Below, one piece after another: positions 43,209-52,476 of a stretch of 64,000 nt of DNA. Where the stretch lies: positions 7,812,001 to 7,876,000 of the forward strand of contig NZ_CP109327.1 of NCBI RefSeq assembly GCF_035918155.1. Direction: 5' to 3'. A program made the translations under genes and the position numbers. The DNA comes from Streptomyces sp. NBC_01591 (GTDB taxonomy: Bacteria; Actinomycetota; Actinomycetes; Streptomycetales; Streptomycetaceae). Below the pieces are notes generated by a model, which searched no databases, had not been told where the DNA came from, and saw nothing but the letters and a program-made list of their open reading frames with translations. How positions within the stretch are numbered: the first letter of the stretch is position 1; every line of letters starts with the position of its first letter.

Positions 43209-44752
43209 GCAGCACCTTCCTCGGCATGCCCGCGACCCCGCCCCGTTCCCCGTACGGAACGGGCAATCTGCGCGGCGACCGTAAGTTCCCCAAGGCCGCC
43301 CACGACGAGCTCCGCAATGAACAACTGCGCCGCAACCTCGGCCGGGCCACCCGCACCATCCGCGCCAAACGCCTCAACGTCACTGGCGAACTACCGGACT
43401 GGGAAGCACTGCGCGAGGCGGGTTCCGCCATCAAGACCGACACCATGAACCGGCTCCCCGAACTCCTGGAGCAGCTGGAGCGGAAGGTCACCGAGCGCGG
43501 CGGAACCGTGCACTGGGCGCGGGACGGCGTCGAGGCCAACGAGATCGTCGCCCGGCTGGTCAGGGCGACGGGCAGCAGCGACGTCATCAAGGTCAAGTCG
43601 ATGGCCACCCAGGAGATCGGCCTCAACGAGCACCTCGAATCGGTTGGCATCACCCCGTACGAGACGGACCTCGCCGAACTGATCGTCCAGCTCGCGCACG
43701 ACAAGCCGTCGCACATCCTGGTGCCCGCGATCCACCGCAACCGCGACGAGATCCGGCAGATCTTCCTCAAGGAGATCCCGGGCGTCGACCCGCGCCTGGA
43801 CAACGTACCCGCGCATCTCGCCGCCGCGGCCCGCGCCTACCTGCGCGAGAAGTTCATGACGACCAAGGTGGCGGTCTCCGGCGCCAACTTCGGTATCGCC
43901 GAGACCGGGACCCTCGCCGTCGTGGAGTCCGAGGGCAACGGCCGCATGTGTCTGACGATGCCCGACACCCTGATCACCGTCATGGGCATCGAGAAGGTGC
44001 TGCCGCGCTACCAGGACCTTGAAGTGTTCCTGCAGCTGCTGCCGCGCTCCTCCACCGGCGAGCGGATGAACCCGTACACCTCGATGTGGACCGGTGTGAC
44101 GCCGGGCGACGGACCGCAGGACTTCCATCTGGTCCTGCTCGACAACGGACGCACCGCGGCGCTCGCCGACCGGATCGGGCGCGAGGCCCTCAACTGCATC
44201 CGCTGTTCGGCCTGCCTCAATGTCTGCCCGGTGTACGAACGGGCCGGCGGCCACGCATACGGATCGACGTACCCCGGACCGATCGGCGCGGTCCTCACCC
44301 CGCAGCTCGCCGGGATGCACGCGGCAAAGGACGACCCCAACAGCTCGCTGCCGTACGCCTCCAGCCTCTGCGGCGCCTGCTTCGACGCCTGCCCCGTCAA
44401 GATCGACATTCCGTCGCTCCTGGTCGAACTGCGCCACCAGAACACCGAGCAGTCCGGTACGACGGCGGAGAAGCTTGCCATGAAGGCCGCGGCCACCGTC
44501 ATGAAGCACCCGAAGCTCTTCACGGCCGCGCAGAAGGGTGCGGGGATCGGCCGCGTCATCGGCGGGCGGGACGGCAAGATCTCGCACCTGCCCCCGCCGT
44601 TCAACGGCTGGAGCGAGAGCCGGGACACCGAAGCGCCGCCGAAGCAGACCTTCCGCTCCTGGCTGGCATCGGCCGAGGGCGCCGCGACGATGCGCGCCGC
44701 CGCGGGCGAGCACGAGGAGAACCGGAAGAAGACGAAGGAGGAGGAGAAATGA
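43205..44752 (+). CDS. lutB: lactate utilisation protein B (LUD domain, 2x[4Fe-4S])
   Basis: This 515-aa protein starts at an ATG overlapping the lutA stop (ATGA). An N-terminal LUD domain (about 60-300; VHWARDGVEANEIVARLV, ANFGIAETGTLAVVESEGNGR) precedes two ferredoxin-type clusters, CIRCSACLNVCPVY and CGACFDACPVK. A charged C-terminal tail ends with an acidic/Lys stretch. It passes electrons from lactate oxidation. Confidence 0.9.
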   Translation: MSSTFLGMPATPPRSPYGTGNLRGDRKFPKAAHDELRNEQLRRNLGRATRTIRAKRLNVTGELPDWEALREAGSAIKTDTMNRLPELLEQLERKVTERGGTVHWARDGVEANEIVARLVRATGSSDVIKVKSMATQEIGLNEHLESVGITPYETDLAELIVQLAHDKPSHILVPAIHRNRDEIRQIFLKEIPGVDPRLDNVPAHLAAAARAYLREKFMTTKVAVSGANFGIAETGTLAVVESEGNGRMCLTMPDTLITVMGIEKVLPRYQDLEVFLQLLPRSSTGERMNPYTSMWTGVTPGDGPQDFHLVLLDNGRTAALADRIGREALNCIRCSACLNVCPVYERAGGHAYGSTYPGPIGAVLTPQLAGMHAAKDDPNSSLPYASSLCGACFDACPVKIDIPSLLVELRHQNTEQSGTTAEKLAMKAAATVMKHPKLFTAAQKGAGIGRVIGGRDGKISHLPPPFNGWSESRDTEAPPKQTFRSWLASAEGAATMRAAAGEHEENRKKTKEEEK

Positions 44753-45381
44753 CGACCGCTCGCGAAACGGTGCTGGGCAGGATCAAGGACGCCCTCTCCC
44801 TCGCCCCCACCCCCGACATGACCGTCCCGCGTGCCTACCGCACCGGCCGCACCCTCCCCGACGACGAACGCCTGGCCCTCTTCACCGACCGGCTCGTCGA
44901 CTACAAGGCGACCGTCCACACCTGCACCGCCGACCGCACGGCGCAGGTCGTCGCCGAGGTGCTCCGGGAGCGCGGGGCGCGGCGGATCGGTGTGCCGGCC
45001 GGACTCGACCCGCAGTGGCTCGACGCGTACGACGGCGAGGTCCAGCAGGACTCCGGCGACATCCCGGCGCCGCGGCTCGACGCCTTGGACGGGGTCCTCA
45101 CCGCCTCGGCCGTCAGCTGCGCCGAGACGGGCACCATCTTCCTGGACGGCTCGCCCGACCAGGGACGGCGGGCGCTGTCCCTCGTCCCCGATCTGCACGT
45201 GTGCGTCGTCGATCTGTCGACGGTCGAGGCCGGTGTGCCGGAGGCGGTCGCGCGGCTGGTGCCGCAGCGGCCGACGACGCTGATCAGCGGCCCTTCGGCC
45301 ACGTCCGACATCGAGCTGGAGCGGGTGGAGGGCGTGCACGGTCCGCGCACACTTGCCGTGGTGATCCGGACGGACGCGTAG
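44749..45381 (+). CDS. lutC: lactate utilisation protein C (LUD domain)
   Basis: This 210-aa LUD-family protein overlaps lutB (ATGA) and has no Cys cluster. Segments ASAVSCAETGTIFLDGS, LSLVPDLHVCVV and TTLISGPSATSDIELERVEGVHGP are the conserved LutC core. It is the last gene of the operon and is followed by a long terminator hairpin. Confidence 0.9.
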   Translation: MTTARETVLGRIKDALSLAPTPDMTVPRAYRTGRTLPDDERLALFTDRLVDYKATVHTCTADRTAQVVAEVLRERGARRIGVPAGLDPQWLDAYDGEVQQDSGDIPAPRLDALDGVLTASAVSCAETGTIFLDGSPDQGRRALSLVPDLHVCVVDLSTVEAGVPEAVARLVPQRPTTLISGPSATSDIELERVEGVHGPRTLAVVIRTDA

Positions 45382-45397
45382 GGCCCGTCCGGCGGGC

Positions 45398-45427
45398 GGG
45401 GTGCGCGGCCGCGGGGCCGCGCACCCC
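45398..45427. terminator. 13-bp perfect hairpin between lutC and the DUF2264 gene
   Basis: GGGGTGCGCGGCC pairs with GGCCGCGCACCCC around a 4-nt loop (GCGG). It lies in the 51-nt gap between converging genes and can stop transcription from both sides. Confidence 0.85.
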
Positions 45428-45432
45428 GGTAC

Positions 45433-47334
45433 TCACCCGTGCGTGACCGTCACCGGCTCGAAGCCGATACGTGTCGTCGCGCCGTCCTGCGCCCAGCGGG
45501 CCTCCACGGCGTCCCCGTCCACCGTCACCGCGCTCACCACCGCGTCGAGCGGCGTCGCGTCGGGCTCCGCGGTCAGGGAGGCCAGCGCCACCAGCACCAC
45601 CGTGCCCTCCGCGGACGCGGACAGCCGGGGCACCACCGCCCAGGGTGTGTACGCGGTGCCCTGCGGGGCCCGTACCTCGTCCCGGGACTCCCAGCCGTGC
45701 AGGCCGTACAGCGCGGAGGTCAGGGCGTCGTCGCGGCCGGTCGCCCAGCCCGTCTGCTCCACCCGGGCCCCGTCCGGCGCGCCGAGCACCCGGTGCACCC
45801 GCAGTTCGTACCGGCCGCGCACCACGGTGACGCTCTCCACCCGCATCCCGGGCACCATCGGCGAGCCCGACGTGAACACCGGGCGGTGCCAGGAGGCGGC
45901 CCAGCCCCAGCCGTCGCCCTCACTGGCGCCCAGCGCGCGGATGACCCGGCGACCGCTGCGCGCCCCGGCGACGACCACGGCCAGATGGTTGTCCGCCGCG
46001 TTCGCCCTCGACGTGGGGCCGGTCACCGTGGAGTACGACTGGCGGCTGTACAGCGGATCGTCCTGCACACCCGCCTCGCCCTCGTGCGGGCGCACATGGT
46101 CGCTGCCATGGTTGTGCAGCCGTACGATCCCGTCCGCGCGGGTGGACTGGACGAGCAGACCCGGCGCGGGCAGCGCGAGAACCCGGTCGGGGCCCTCGCT
46201 CGGCGCGGGCTCCTCGGTCGCGGCCCACAGCGGATGGCCGTCCGGGGCGAGCAGCGAGACGAAGGCCTTGGACGCCCAGTACGGGGATGCGGGCGCCGAG
46301 TAGTTCTGCAGCGACGCCTCGTGCGGGCCGTGCCAGCCGAGGTTCAGCAGCCCGTCCGTACCGGTCGCGCCCCGCTCCAGGAAGTAGCGCAGTGATCCGT
46401 TGATCACCCGCCGCGAGGCGCCGGGCGTGAGCGGGGTGTGCCCGCTGACGGCGCCGAGCGCCACCGACGAGGCGGCCGCGAAACGGTAGGTCAGTGAGCG
46501 GCCGAAGTGGATCGGCGCACCGTCGCCGCCGAACAGCAGCGAGAAGCCCTCCAGGTGCTCGCGCAGCCGGGCGCCGTAGTGCGCGGACAGCTCCGCGTCA
46601 CCCGACAGGTGCGCGTCCAGTACGGGGTAGAGGTGCAGCGCCCAGCCGTTGTAGTGGTCGAAGGCCCGGCCGTCGCCGTCCGCGTACCAGCCGTCTCCCC
46701 GGTACCAGCCCTCCAGCAGATCGAGGGCCCGCTGCTTCGCCCGCGCCGTCTCCGCGTCGCCACGGCCCACGGACTCCAGGAATCCGGCCACGGAGTAGGG
46801 GAACAGATACCAGTTGTTGGGGGAGGGGACGTGCCGCAGCGCGTCGCGCAGCCACTCCTCGGTCCGGTCCTGGACCCCGGCGTCCAGCCGGTCCCAGAGC
46901 CACGGCCGGGTCAGCCGCAGACCTATGGCGACCGAAGCGGACTCGACCATGGGCTGGCCGAAGACGGTGTGGTCGCGGATCAGCGGCCAGGACTCGGCGT
47001 CCTCTCGGCCGGGGGTACAGGTACCGGCCGCGAGCCCGTCGGCGTACCGGTCGAGCCAGCCGTGCGGGTCCTTGCCCTCCGCGCCCGCCACCCGGAAGGC
47101 GGCGGCGAGGAAGGTGCGCGCGTAACCCTCCAGACCGTCGGAACGCACACCGGACGCGGACGGCCGTCCCGGCAGATCCAGCAGGGCGCCGCCCGGAGTG
47201 GCCCACTGCCAGGCAGCCCGGAGCAGCCCGTCGGCGGCGGCCTCCCAGTGCGCGCGGGTGTAGCCGGTGTGCGCGCTCAACTCCCGATCGTCCGCCGGGA
47301 GTTCGATGGGAGAGGTCGGGTGGGGAGCGGTCAT
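45433..47334 (-). CDS. DUF2264 domain protein (putative glycoside-processing)
   Basis: This 633-aa protein starts at ATG 47334, overlapping the upstream dehydrogenase stop (ATGA). The N-terminal 400 residues form an (alpha/alpha)-type DUF2264 domain (YTRAHWEAAADGLLRAAWQW, PSPNNWYLFPYSVAGFL, GRAFDHYNGWALHLYP), and the remainder is beta-rich. The fold is that of unsaturated glucuronyl hydrolase-like and heparinase-like enzymes. It has no signal peptide. Its neighbours, a 2-hydroxyacid dehydrogenase and a sugar-importer relic, suggest catabolism of a uronic-acid-type carbohydrate. Confidence 0.82.
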   Translation of the reverse strand: MTAPHPTSPIELPADDRELSAHTGYTRAHWEAAADGLLRAAWQWATPGGALLDLPGRPSASGVRSDGLEGYARTFLAAAFRVAGAEGKDPHGWLDRYADGLAAGTCTPGREDAESWPLIRDHTVFGQPMVESASVAIGLRLTRPWLWDRLDAGVQDRTEEWLRDALRHVPSPNNWYLFPYSVAGFLESVGRGDAETARAKQRALDLLEGWYRGDGWYADGDGRAFDHYNGWALHLYPVLDAHLSGDAELSAHYGARLREHLEGFSLLFGGDGAPIHFGRSLTYRFAAASSVALGAVSGHTPLTPGASRRVINGSLRYFLERGATGTDGLLNLGWHGPHEASLQNYSAPASPYWASKAFVSLLAPDGHPLWAATEEPAPSEGPDRVLALPAPGLLVQSTRADGIVRLHNHGSDHVRPHEGEAGVQDDPLYSRQSYSTVTGPTSRANAADNHLAVVVAGARSGRRVIRALGASEGDGWGWAASWHRPVFTSGSPMVPGMRVESVTVVRGRYELRVHRVLGAPDGARVEQTGWATGRDDALTSALYGLHGWESRDEVRAPQGTAYTPWAVVPRLSASAEGTVVLVALASLTAEPDATPLDAVVSAVTVDGDAVEARWAQDGATTRIGFEPVTVTHG

Positions 47335-48383
47335 GCGAGGAATGCCAGCCTTTCGCGTCGTACGGGATGGGCGAAACCGTCGCCCGCGGCCCAGCGGGCG
47401 GTCTCGCCGACCGCCAGATCGACCAGTCGTTGCCACTCGTTGCCCTGCGAACCTGCGAGGTGCGGGGTGATCAGGGCGTTGTCGCACTCCCAGAGGGGGT
47501 GTACGGCGGGCAGTGTGTCGGGATCGGTGACGTCGAGGATCGCCCGGATCCGGTCCTGCCGGAGTACGTCGGTGAGCGCGTCCTGGTCGACGACGGCGCC
47601 CCGCGCGGTGTTGATGAGCACGCTGTCCGGGCGCATCGAGTCGAGCAGTTCACGGCTGACGAGCCCCCGGGTGGCCGGCAGCAGCGGGGTGTGGACGCTC
47701 ACCACATCGCTCCGCGCGAACAGTTCGGCGAGGCCGACGGACCGGACACCGAGCGCGGCGGCCTCCGCGTCGGAGACGTATGGATCGTGCAGCAGGACGG
47801 GCAGGTCGTAGGGACGCAGCAGTTCGATGACGCGTCGGCCGATCAGCGAGGCGGACAGAATGCCCACGGTGCGGCCGTAGTTCCCGACCCGGTCGGGGGT
47901 GGCGAGCCAGTTGTCGCGGCGGCGTTGCGTCCGGTAGTCATGGGCCCGCTCCAGGACTCGTTTGCCGGAGAGCAGGATCATCGCGACGGTGTACTCGGCC
48001 ACCGGCAGGGCGTTGGCGGCGGCTGCCGACGACACCTCGATGCCGCGTTCCCAGCAGGCCTCGGTGATGTGTCCGCGGACGCTGCCCGCGGTGTGGACGA
48101 CCGCGCGCAGGCGTGGCGCCGCGTCCAGGGCGGCCGCGTCCAGCGGCGGGCAGCCCCAGCCGGTGACCAGGATCTCGACGTCGGCCAGCACGGCGCGGGC
48201 CCGGTCGGTGCCGAAGTCGTCGAGAGTGGGCAGGGCGGCGAGATCGCACACCTCGCCGAGCGCGGCCAGGGACCGGGCATCGAGGAGCGCGGCCGCGGCG
48301 GCGGGCTTCATGGCGACGGCGGCGCGTGGCCGCGTGGTGGGTGTGCCGGGGGTGTCGGGGGTGTCAGGGACGGTGCTGGGCAT
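47331..48383 (-). CDS. D-isomer-specific 2-hydroxyacid dehydrogenase
   Basis: This 350-aa protein starts at ATG 48383 after AGGAGAAAG. The Rossmann motif is GRTVGILSASLIGRRVIELL, where the usual G-x-G-x-x-G is G-x-x-x-A-S-x-I-G. Catalytic residues are visible in LINTARGAVVDQ (Arg), DVTDPDTLPAVHPL (acid region) and ALITPHLAGSQGNE (His). It reduces or oxidises a 2-keto/2-hydroxy acid with NAD(P)H. It is coupled to the DUF2264 gene. Confidence 0.87.
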   Translation of the reverse strand: MPSTVPDTPDTPGTPTTRPRAAVAMKPAAAAALLDARSLAALGEVCDLAALPTLDDFGTDRARAVLADVEILVTGWGCPPLDAAALDAAPRLRAVVHTAGSVRGHITEACWERGIEVSSAAAANALPVAEYTVAMILLSGKRVLERAHDYRTQRRRDNWLATPDRVGNYGRTVGILSASLIGRRVIELLRPYDLPVLLHDPYVSDAEAAALGVRSVGLAELFARSDVVSVHTPLLPATRGLVSRELLDSMRPDSVLINTARGAVVDQDALTDVLRQDRIRAILDVTDPDTLPAVHPLWECDNALITPHLAGSQGNEWQRLVDLAVGETARWAAGDGFAHPVRRERLAFLA

Positions 48384-48430
48384 CTTTCTCCTGGCAGAGG
48401 GCGGGGGTGGGGGCGGAGCCGGTAGCCCGG

Positions 48431-48718
48431 TCACTTCACGGCGCCCGCGGTGAGCCCCGACTTCCAGAAACGCTGGAGCAGGGCGAAGGCGAGGATCAAC
48501 GGCAGGACCGCGAGCAGCGAACCCATGATCACGACGGGGTAGTACTCGGGCGAGACGGTAGCGGCGCTGTTCCAGGTGTAGAGACCGAGGCTGACCGGAT
48601 ACAGATGCTGGTCGGAGAGCATCACCATCGGCAGGAAGAAGTTGTTCCAGATCGCCGTGAGCTGGAAGAGGAAGACGGTCACAAGGCCCGGCCCCAGCAT
48701 CCGCAGGGCGACCCGAAG
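48431..48718 (-). pseudogene. carbohydrate ABC permease (MalG-type), C-terminal fragment
   Basis: About 95 codons remain, containing LRVALRMLGPGL, then VTVFLFQLTAIWNNFFLPMV and a final GSLLAVLPLILAFALLQRFW, the EAA-loop region and last helices of MalG-type permeases. All the N-terminal two-thirds is absent. The upstream end is joined out of frame to the start of a binding-protein gene, so this is a deletion product. It ends 48 nt before the dehydrogenase start. Confidence 0.82.
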
Positions 48719-48885
48719 GTGATGCGGGAGGCGCGCTTCCCGCTCCCGCCGGCCGTGCCGCCGGTGTTGCTCGTACGGCCCGGCCCCGATGGTCCGTCGC
48801 TGCCGCCGCAGGCGCCGAGTGCGCCCGCCAGGGGCAGGGCGGCGATCGTGGCGAGCACGGATCGACGGCTCTGTCGACCGGGCAT
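48719..48885 (-). pseudogene. sugar-binding lipoprotein, N-terminal fragment
   Basis: From ATG 48885 (GGGAGG 6 nt upstream) the frame encodes MPGRQSRRSVLATIAALPLA then GALGACGG, a Tat-type lipoprotein signal. A Gly/Ser linker and the first mature strand (RASRITF) follow. It then runs into permease sequence in another frame and stops at about 48679. The rest of the binding protein and a first permease gene are missing. The promoter and a regulator site upstream remain. Confidence 0.8.
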
Positions 48886-48972
48886 GTGCGCCTCCCGCGG
48901 CTTCTGAATCGGCTCACGGGGAATCCTGATCGGCTGATCGGTACTGGTCAATAGATCGCTCAGAAGAAAATT

Positions 48973-48985
48973 GAAGCGGTCAAAC
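48973..48985. promoter_or_regulatory. repeat operator upstream of the deleted importer operon
   Basis: GAAGCGGTCAAAC, read on the minus strand as GTTTGACCGCTTC, differs in one base from the site at 50168 before the regulator gene. It lies about 90 nt upstream of the binding-protein start. Confidence 0.6.
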
Positions 48986-48987
48986 GC

Positions 48988-50130
48988 TCACTCGGTGGAA
49001 CGGGGCGGTTCCTGAGCCGATCCACGTACCTCCAGCGTGGGCAGCAGCTCCGTACGGCGCACCGGACCGGTCGCGCCCGCCCCACCGGACAGCCGGTGGA
49101 GCAGCAGCTCGGCGGCGGCCCGCCCGATCTCCGCCTTCGGCGGCGCCACCGCCGTCAGCGGTGTGCTCCCGAGGGCCGCGACCACATCGTCGTACGCCAC
49201 CACGGAGCAGTCCCGCGGCACCTCGACACCGCTCTCCGCCAGCCGCTGCACCAGCATCAGCGCATCCACGTCGCCGTGCAGTACGGCCCCCGTGGCGCCC
49301 CGCTCGCGCAGCAGCGCGGCGAGGTCGAGGGCGGTACGGCCGTCGGCCGCCGGTGCGGGGGAGTCCGGGCCGGGGCCGGACGCGGCCTGCGGAGAGCTCA
49401 GCACCACCGTCCAGTCCTCCACCTCCGGACGGGCCGCGGCGATCTCGGCGAACGCCTTACGGATGCTGCGCGCCGTCGGACTGTCGTCCCGGGCGGCCAG
49501 CACGATACGGCGATGCCCCAGTGACACCAGATGCTCCACGGCGAGATGCGTCCCGTACCAGTGATCGGAACAGACGGAGTCCAGGGCGTGCAGCGCGCTG
49601 CCCGGCCGGGGCCGCCGCTCCATCAGCACGGTCGGCACCCCCACGTTCGCGAGCCAGCCGTAGTCCAGCTCCTCCGAGTGGGCGCTGCGCCAGCGCGGCG
49701 CGATCAGCAGCCCGCGTGCCCCGTCCGCCAGCGCCCGCTCCACCAGCGGACGTTCGGCGCCGGCCGACGGGGGCGCGATGTGCAGGGCGATCCGTATCCC
49801 GGACTCCTCCAGGACGGACCGGGCGCCGTGCAGGGTCTCGTACAGATACGTGTGCCGCTCCGGGACGACCAGGGCGACCGCCCCGGCGTCCCCGGCCGGC
49901 TCCTCGCCCCGGGCCGCCGGGACCGCGGCGGTCGGCACCGGCTCCCGCACCGGGCGGGCCACCCCGTGCCCGCGGCGCAGCCGCCCGTCCCGGGCCAGCT
50001 CCTCGACGTCCCGCCGGATCGTGACCACCGAGACGTCCAGCTCGGCCGCCAGCGCGCTGACCTTGACGGCGCCGCGCGACTCCACCACCGACAGGATTCG
50101 CTGACGCCTGAGTTCAACCGGCTCCCGCAT
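48988..50130 (-). CDS. DeoR-type HTH / LacI-type sensor transcriptional regulator
   Basis: This 380-aa chimeric regulator has an N-terminal DeoR winged helix (RRQRILSVVESRGAVKVSALAAELDVSVVTIRRDVEELARDGRL). It is fused to a LacI/periplasmic-binding-type effector domain (SDHWYGTHLAVEHLVSLGHRRIVLAAR, GVEVPRDCSVVAYDDV, AEIGRAAAELLLHRL). ATG 50130 follows AGGGGG. Such hybrids control sugar catabolism genes. Two matching sites (50168 and 48973) suggest that it controls itself and the deleted importer operon downstream. Confidence 0.87.
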   Translation of the reverse strand: MREPVELRRQRILSVVESRGAVKVSALAAELDVSVVTIRRDVEELARDGRLRRGHGVARPVREPVPTAAVPAARGEEPAGDAGAVALVVPERHTYLYETLHGARSVLEESGIRIALHIAPPSAGAERPLVERALADGARGLLIAPRWRSAHSEELDYGWLANVGVPTVLMERRPRPGSALHALDSVCSDHWYGTHLAVEHLVSLGHRRIVLAARDDSPTARSIRKAFAEIAAARPEVEDWTVVLSSPQAASGPGPDSPAPAADGRTALDLAALLRERGATGAVLHGDVDALMLVQRLAESGVEVPRDCSVVAYDDVVAALGSTPLTAVAPPKAEIGRAAAELLLHRLSGGAGATGPVRRTELLPTLEVRGSAQEPPRSTE

Positions 50131-50167
50131 GCTGCTGGCCCCCTCGCCGTACCGCCGCGCACTGTTC

Positions 50168-50180
50168 GTTTGAACGCTTC
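50168..50180. promoter_or_regulatory. repeat operator upstream of the DeoR/LacI regulator gene
   Basis: GTTTGAACGCTTC lies 38 nt upstream of the regulator start. It is followed by a GAGCGCTC palindrome at about 50186. The near-identical copy at 48973 supports a specific binding site. Confidence 0.6.
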
Positions 50181-50340
50181 CAGTGAGCGCTCGGCTCGCA
50201 GCATAGCGATCGAGCCTCGGCCGTCCACGGCTGCGGACCGCCCCGTACACCACACCCGCCCCAGGGGGCACTCTTGCGACTTTCTCGTAACGGCACCTAA
50301 CGTCAACGGACTTGAGACCGACCGCGGAGGGGAGGGGCAT

Positions 50341-50424
50341 ATGGAGATCAAGAAAGTAGTGGTTCGCGAGGAAGAAGCGAAGAACCGCGAGCGGCAGACG
50401 ATCGAGAAACGTCCGACGCGCTGA
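50341..50424 (+). CDS. 27-aa charged peptide, candidate substrate of the radical SAM enzyme
   Basis: The ATG at 50341 has an excellent GGAGGGGAGG ribosome site. The product starts MEIKKVVVREEEAKNR and ends IEKRPTR; it is highly charged, without Cys, Trp or a signal peptide. It lies 136 nt upstream of a peptide-maturase-type radical SAM gene on the same strand. Short genes in this position usually encode the maturase substrate. Third-base G/C use is about 74%, lower than in neighbouring genes, so the call rests mainly on the ribosome site and context. Confidence 0.5.
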   Translation: MEIKKVVVREEEAKNRERQTIEKRPTR

Positions 50425-50559
50425 GCCGGTGTGCTCGGATGCAGCCGGCACCTGACGCGCTCGGCCCACCGGGGCCGGCGCGCGCCGCGGCCGGACAGTG
50501 ACGAAAAGGGCGGACGCCGGGTGCGACCCGGCGTCCGCCCCCGTGCCGTGGGAGGCGCA

Positions 50560-52476
50560 GTGCGAATACATCTGGTGACCATGCCGTGGCAGCCGATCGA
50601 ACTTCCCTCGCTCCAGGTGGGACTGCTGCACGCGCTGCTGGACCGTACCCGGCCGGACGACGAGGTGCGCGAGTTCCACGGCTCCCTGCGCTGGGCGGAA
50701 TTCCTGCTGGAACGCTCGCAGGGGGCGATCCGCCCCGGCGATCACGTCGCGGTCGGCAGTGAATCGATCTTCGACGGCCTCGGCGACTGGGTGTTCTCCG
50801 GCGTCCTGTACAACGACCCCGAATGGGGCGTGGCGCAACTCAAGGAGTACGCCACGCAGCGCGGGACCGACATATCCACCGCGACCGCGATGAGGGTCCA
50901 CGCGGCGGAGTTCATCGACGAGAGCGTGAGCGCGATACTCGACGACGCACCCGATGTCGTGGGGTTCACCTCCACGTTCATGCAGAACGTCTCCTCGCTG
51001 GCACTCGCGGCGGAGCTCAAACGGCGCCGCCCCGGGCTGACCGTGGTGTTCGGCGGCAGCAACTGCGACGGTCCGATGGGCCACGCCCTGCACCGCAACC
51101 ATCGATTTGTCGACCATGTGGTGCGCGGCGAGGGGGAGTACGCCCTGCCCGCACTGCTCGCCCACATCGACGCGGGCACCGCACCGGCCGATGTGCCCGG
51201 ACTCTGCTGGTGGGACGGGCAGGATTCGCGCGCCAACGAGGAGTCCCGGCGCACCGTCGCGCCCGGCGACATCCCCTCGCCCGACTACGACCTCTGGCAG
51301 CGGGCCATCGACGCCTCCCCGCTCGCGGAGTACGTCCATCCGAAACTGGTGGTGGAGGGGGCCCGCGGCTGCTGGTGGGGCGAGAAGCACCACTGCACCT
51401 TCTGCGGACTCAACGGATCGGCGATGACCTTCCGTGCCAAGACCGGAGACCGGCTCTGGGACGAGGTCGACCGCCTGGTCCGGCGCCACCGCCTCCTGGA
51501 CATCGTCACCGTCGACAACATCATCGACATGGCGTACTTCAAGGACTTCCTCCCGCTCGCCGCCGACAGCGGCTGGGATCTGCGCATGCACTACGAGGTC
51601 AAGTCCAACCTCACCGCGGAGCAGCTGGAACTGCTCGCCCGCGCCGGATCGGTCCATATCCAGCCCGGCATCGAGAGCCTCAACAACAAGGCCCTGGAGC
51701 TGATGGACAAGGGAGTCAGCGCGGCCCGGAACATCCGTACGCTCCGCGAGTGCGAGAACCACGCGCTCACCTGCTCCTGGAACTATCTGTACGGCTTCCC
51801 GGGGGAGACCGCCGAGGACTACGCCTCCGTCATCGACCAGATGCCGGCGCTCGTCCACCTCCAGCCGCCCGGCGGCGCCCACCGCATCCAACTGGAGCGG
51901 TTCAGCCCCAACTTCGCCAACCCCGCGCTGGGCTTCCACCAGCGGCAGCCCGCCGAGATGTACCGCCATGTCTACGATCTGCCCGAGGAACAACTGGCCG
52001 ATCTCGTCTACCTCTTCGACACCCCGCCCGCCGGGATCGGCGGTGAGACCGAGACGCGACTGAAGGCCGCGGCCCGTGACTGGTACACCGGCCACCCCGC
52101 CTCGACCCTGGTCCTGGAACAGCCCGACGGCGAAGACGTGCTGCTCGTCCACGACCGACGGCACGGCTGGCCGCGCCGCACCCACCGGCTGACCGGCTGG
52201 CGGGCCGCCGCCCTCCGCCACCTGGAGGCGGGTCGCACCCGGTCGGCGCTGCACCGGCTGCTCACGGCCGACGGAAACCCGCCGTCTGCCGAGGAGCTCG
52301 CCACATGGCTCGGCGACGCGGTCGCGCTGGGGCTCCTCTTCGACGACGGACGTTCTTACGTGTCACTGCCCACCTGGCATGTGCCGGTCCGGTCGGTCGA
52401 GCGCGCCCAGGGGCCGGACGTGACGACCGACGGGCCATCGGGCGCGCCGGGCAATGGAGAGAAGGTCGCCGGATGA
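50560..52476 (+). CDS. cobalamin-type radical SAM enzyme, RiPP maturation family
   Basis: This 638-aa protein starts at GTG 50560 (GGAGG upstream). An N-terminal B12-binding-like domain (about 1-235; FTSTFMQNVSSLALAAELKRR, VVFGGSNCDGPMG) precedes a radical SAM core with C-x7-C-x2-C in GARGCWWGEKHHCTFCG (C271, C279, C282). Further segments are IVTVDNIIDM, HYEVKSNLTAEQLELLARAG and LYGFPGETAEDY. This architecture and cysteine spacing match the RiPP-maturation radical SAM protein 1 group, which includes peptide C-methyltransferases. Substrate and reaction are inferred. It overlaps the DUF5825-like gene. Confidence 0.87.
   Translation: MRIHLVTMPWQPIELPSLQVGLLHALLDRTRPDDEVREFHGSLRWAEFLLERSQGAIRPGDHVAVGSESIFDGLGDWVFSGVLYNDPEWGVAQLKEYATQRGTDISTATAMRVHAAEFIDESVSAILDDAPDVVGFTSTFMQNVSSLALAAELKRRRPGLTVVFGGSNCDGPMGHALHRNHRFVDHVVRGEGEYALPALLAHIDAGTAPADVPGLCWWDGQDSRANEESRRTVAPGDIPSPDYDLWQRAIDASPLAEYVHPKLVVEGARGCWWGEKHHCTFCGLNGSAMTFRAKTGDRLWDEVDRLVRRHRLLDIVTVDNIIDMAYFKDFLPLAADSGWDLRMHYEVKSNLTAEQLELLARAGSVHIQPGIESLNNKALELMDKGVSAARNIRTLRECENHALTCSWNYLYGFPGETAEDYASVIDQMPALVHLQPPGGAHRIQLERFSPNFANPALGFHQRQPAEMYRHVYDLPEEQLADLVYLFDTPPAGIGGETETRLKAAARDWYTGHPASTLVLEQPDGEDVLLVHDRRHGWPRRTHRLTGWRAAALRHLEAGRTRSALHRLLTADGNPPSAEELATWLGDAVALGLLFDDGRSYVSLPTWHVPVRSVERAQGPDVTTDGPSGAPGNGEKVAG

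Noticed and set aside
48988..52254. Very long minus-strand ORF of 1088 codons
   Set aside because: Only the last 380 codons match a protein family; the upstream part is antisense to the radical SAM gene, whose motifs and codon use are convincing.
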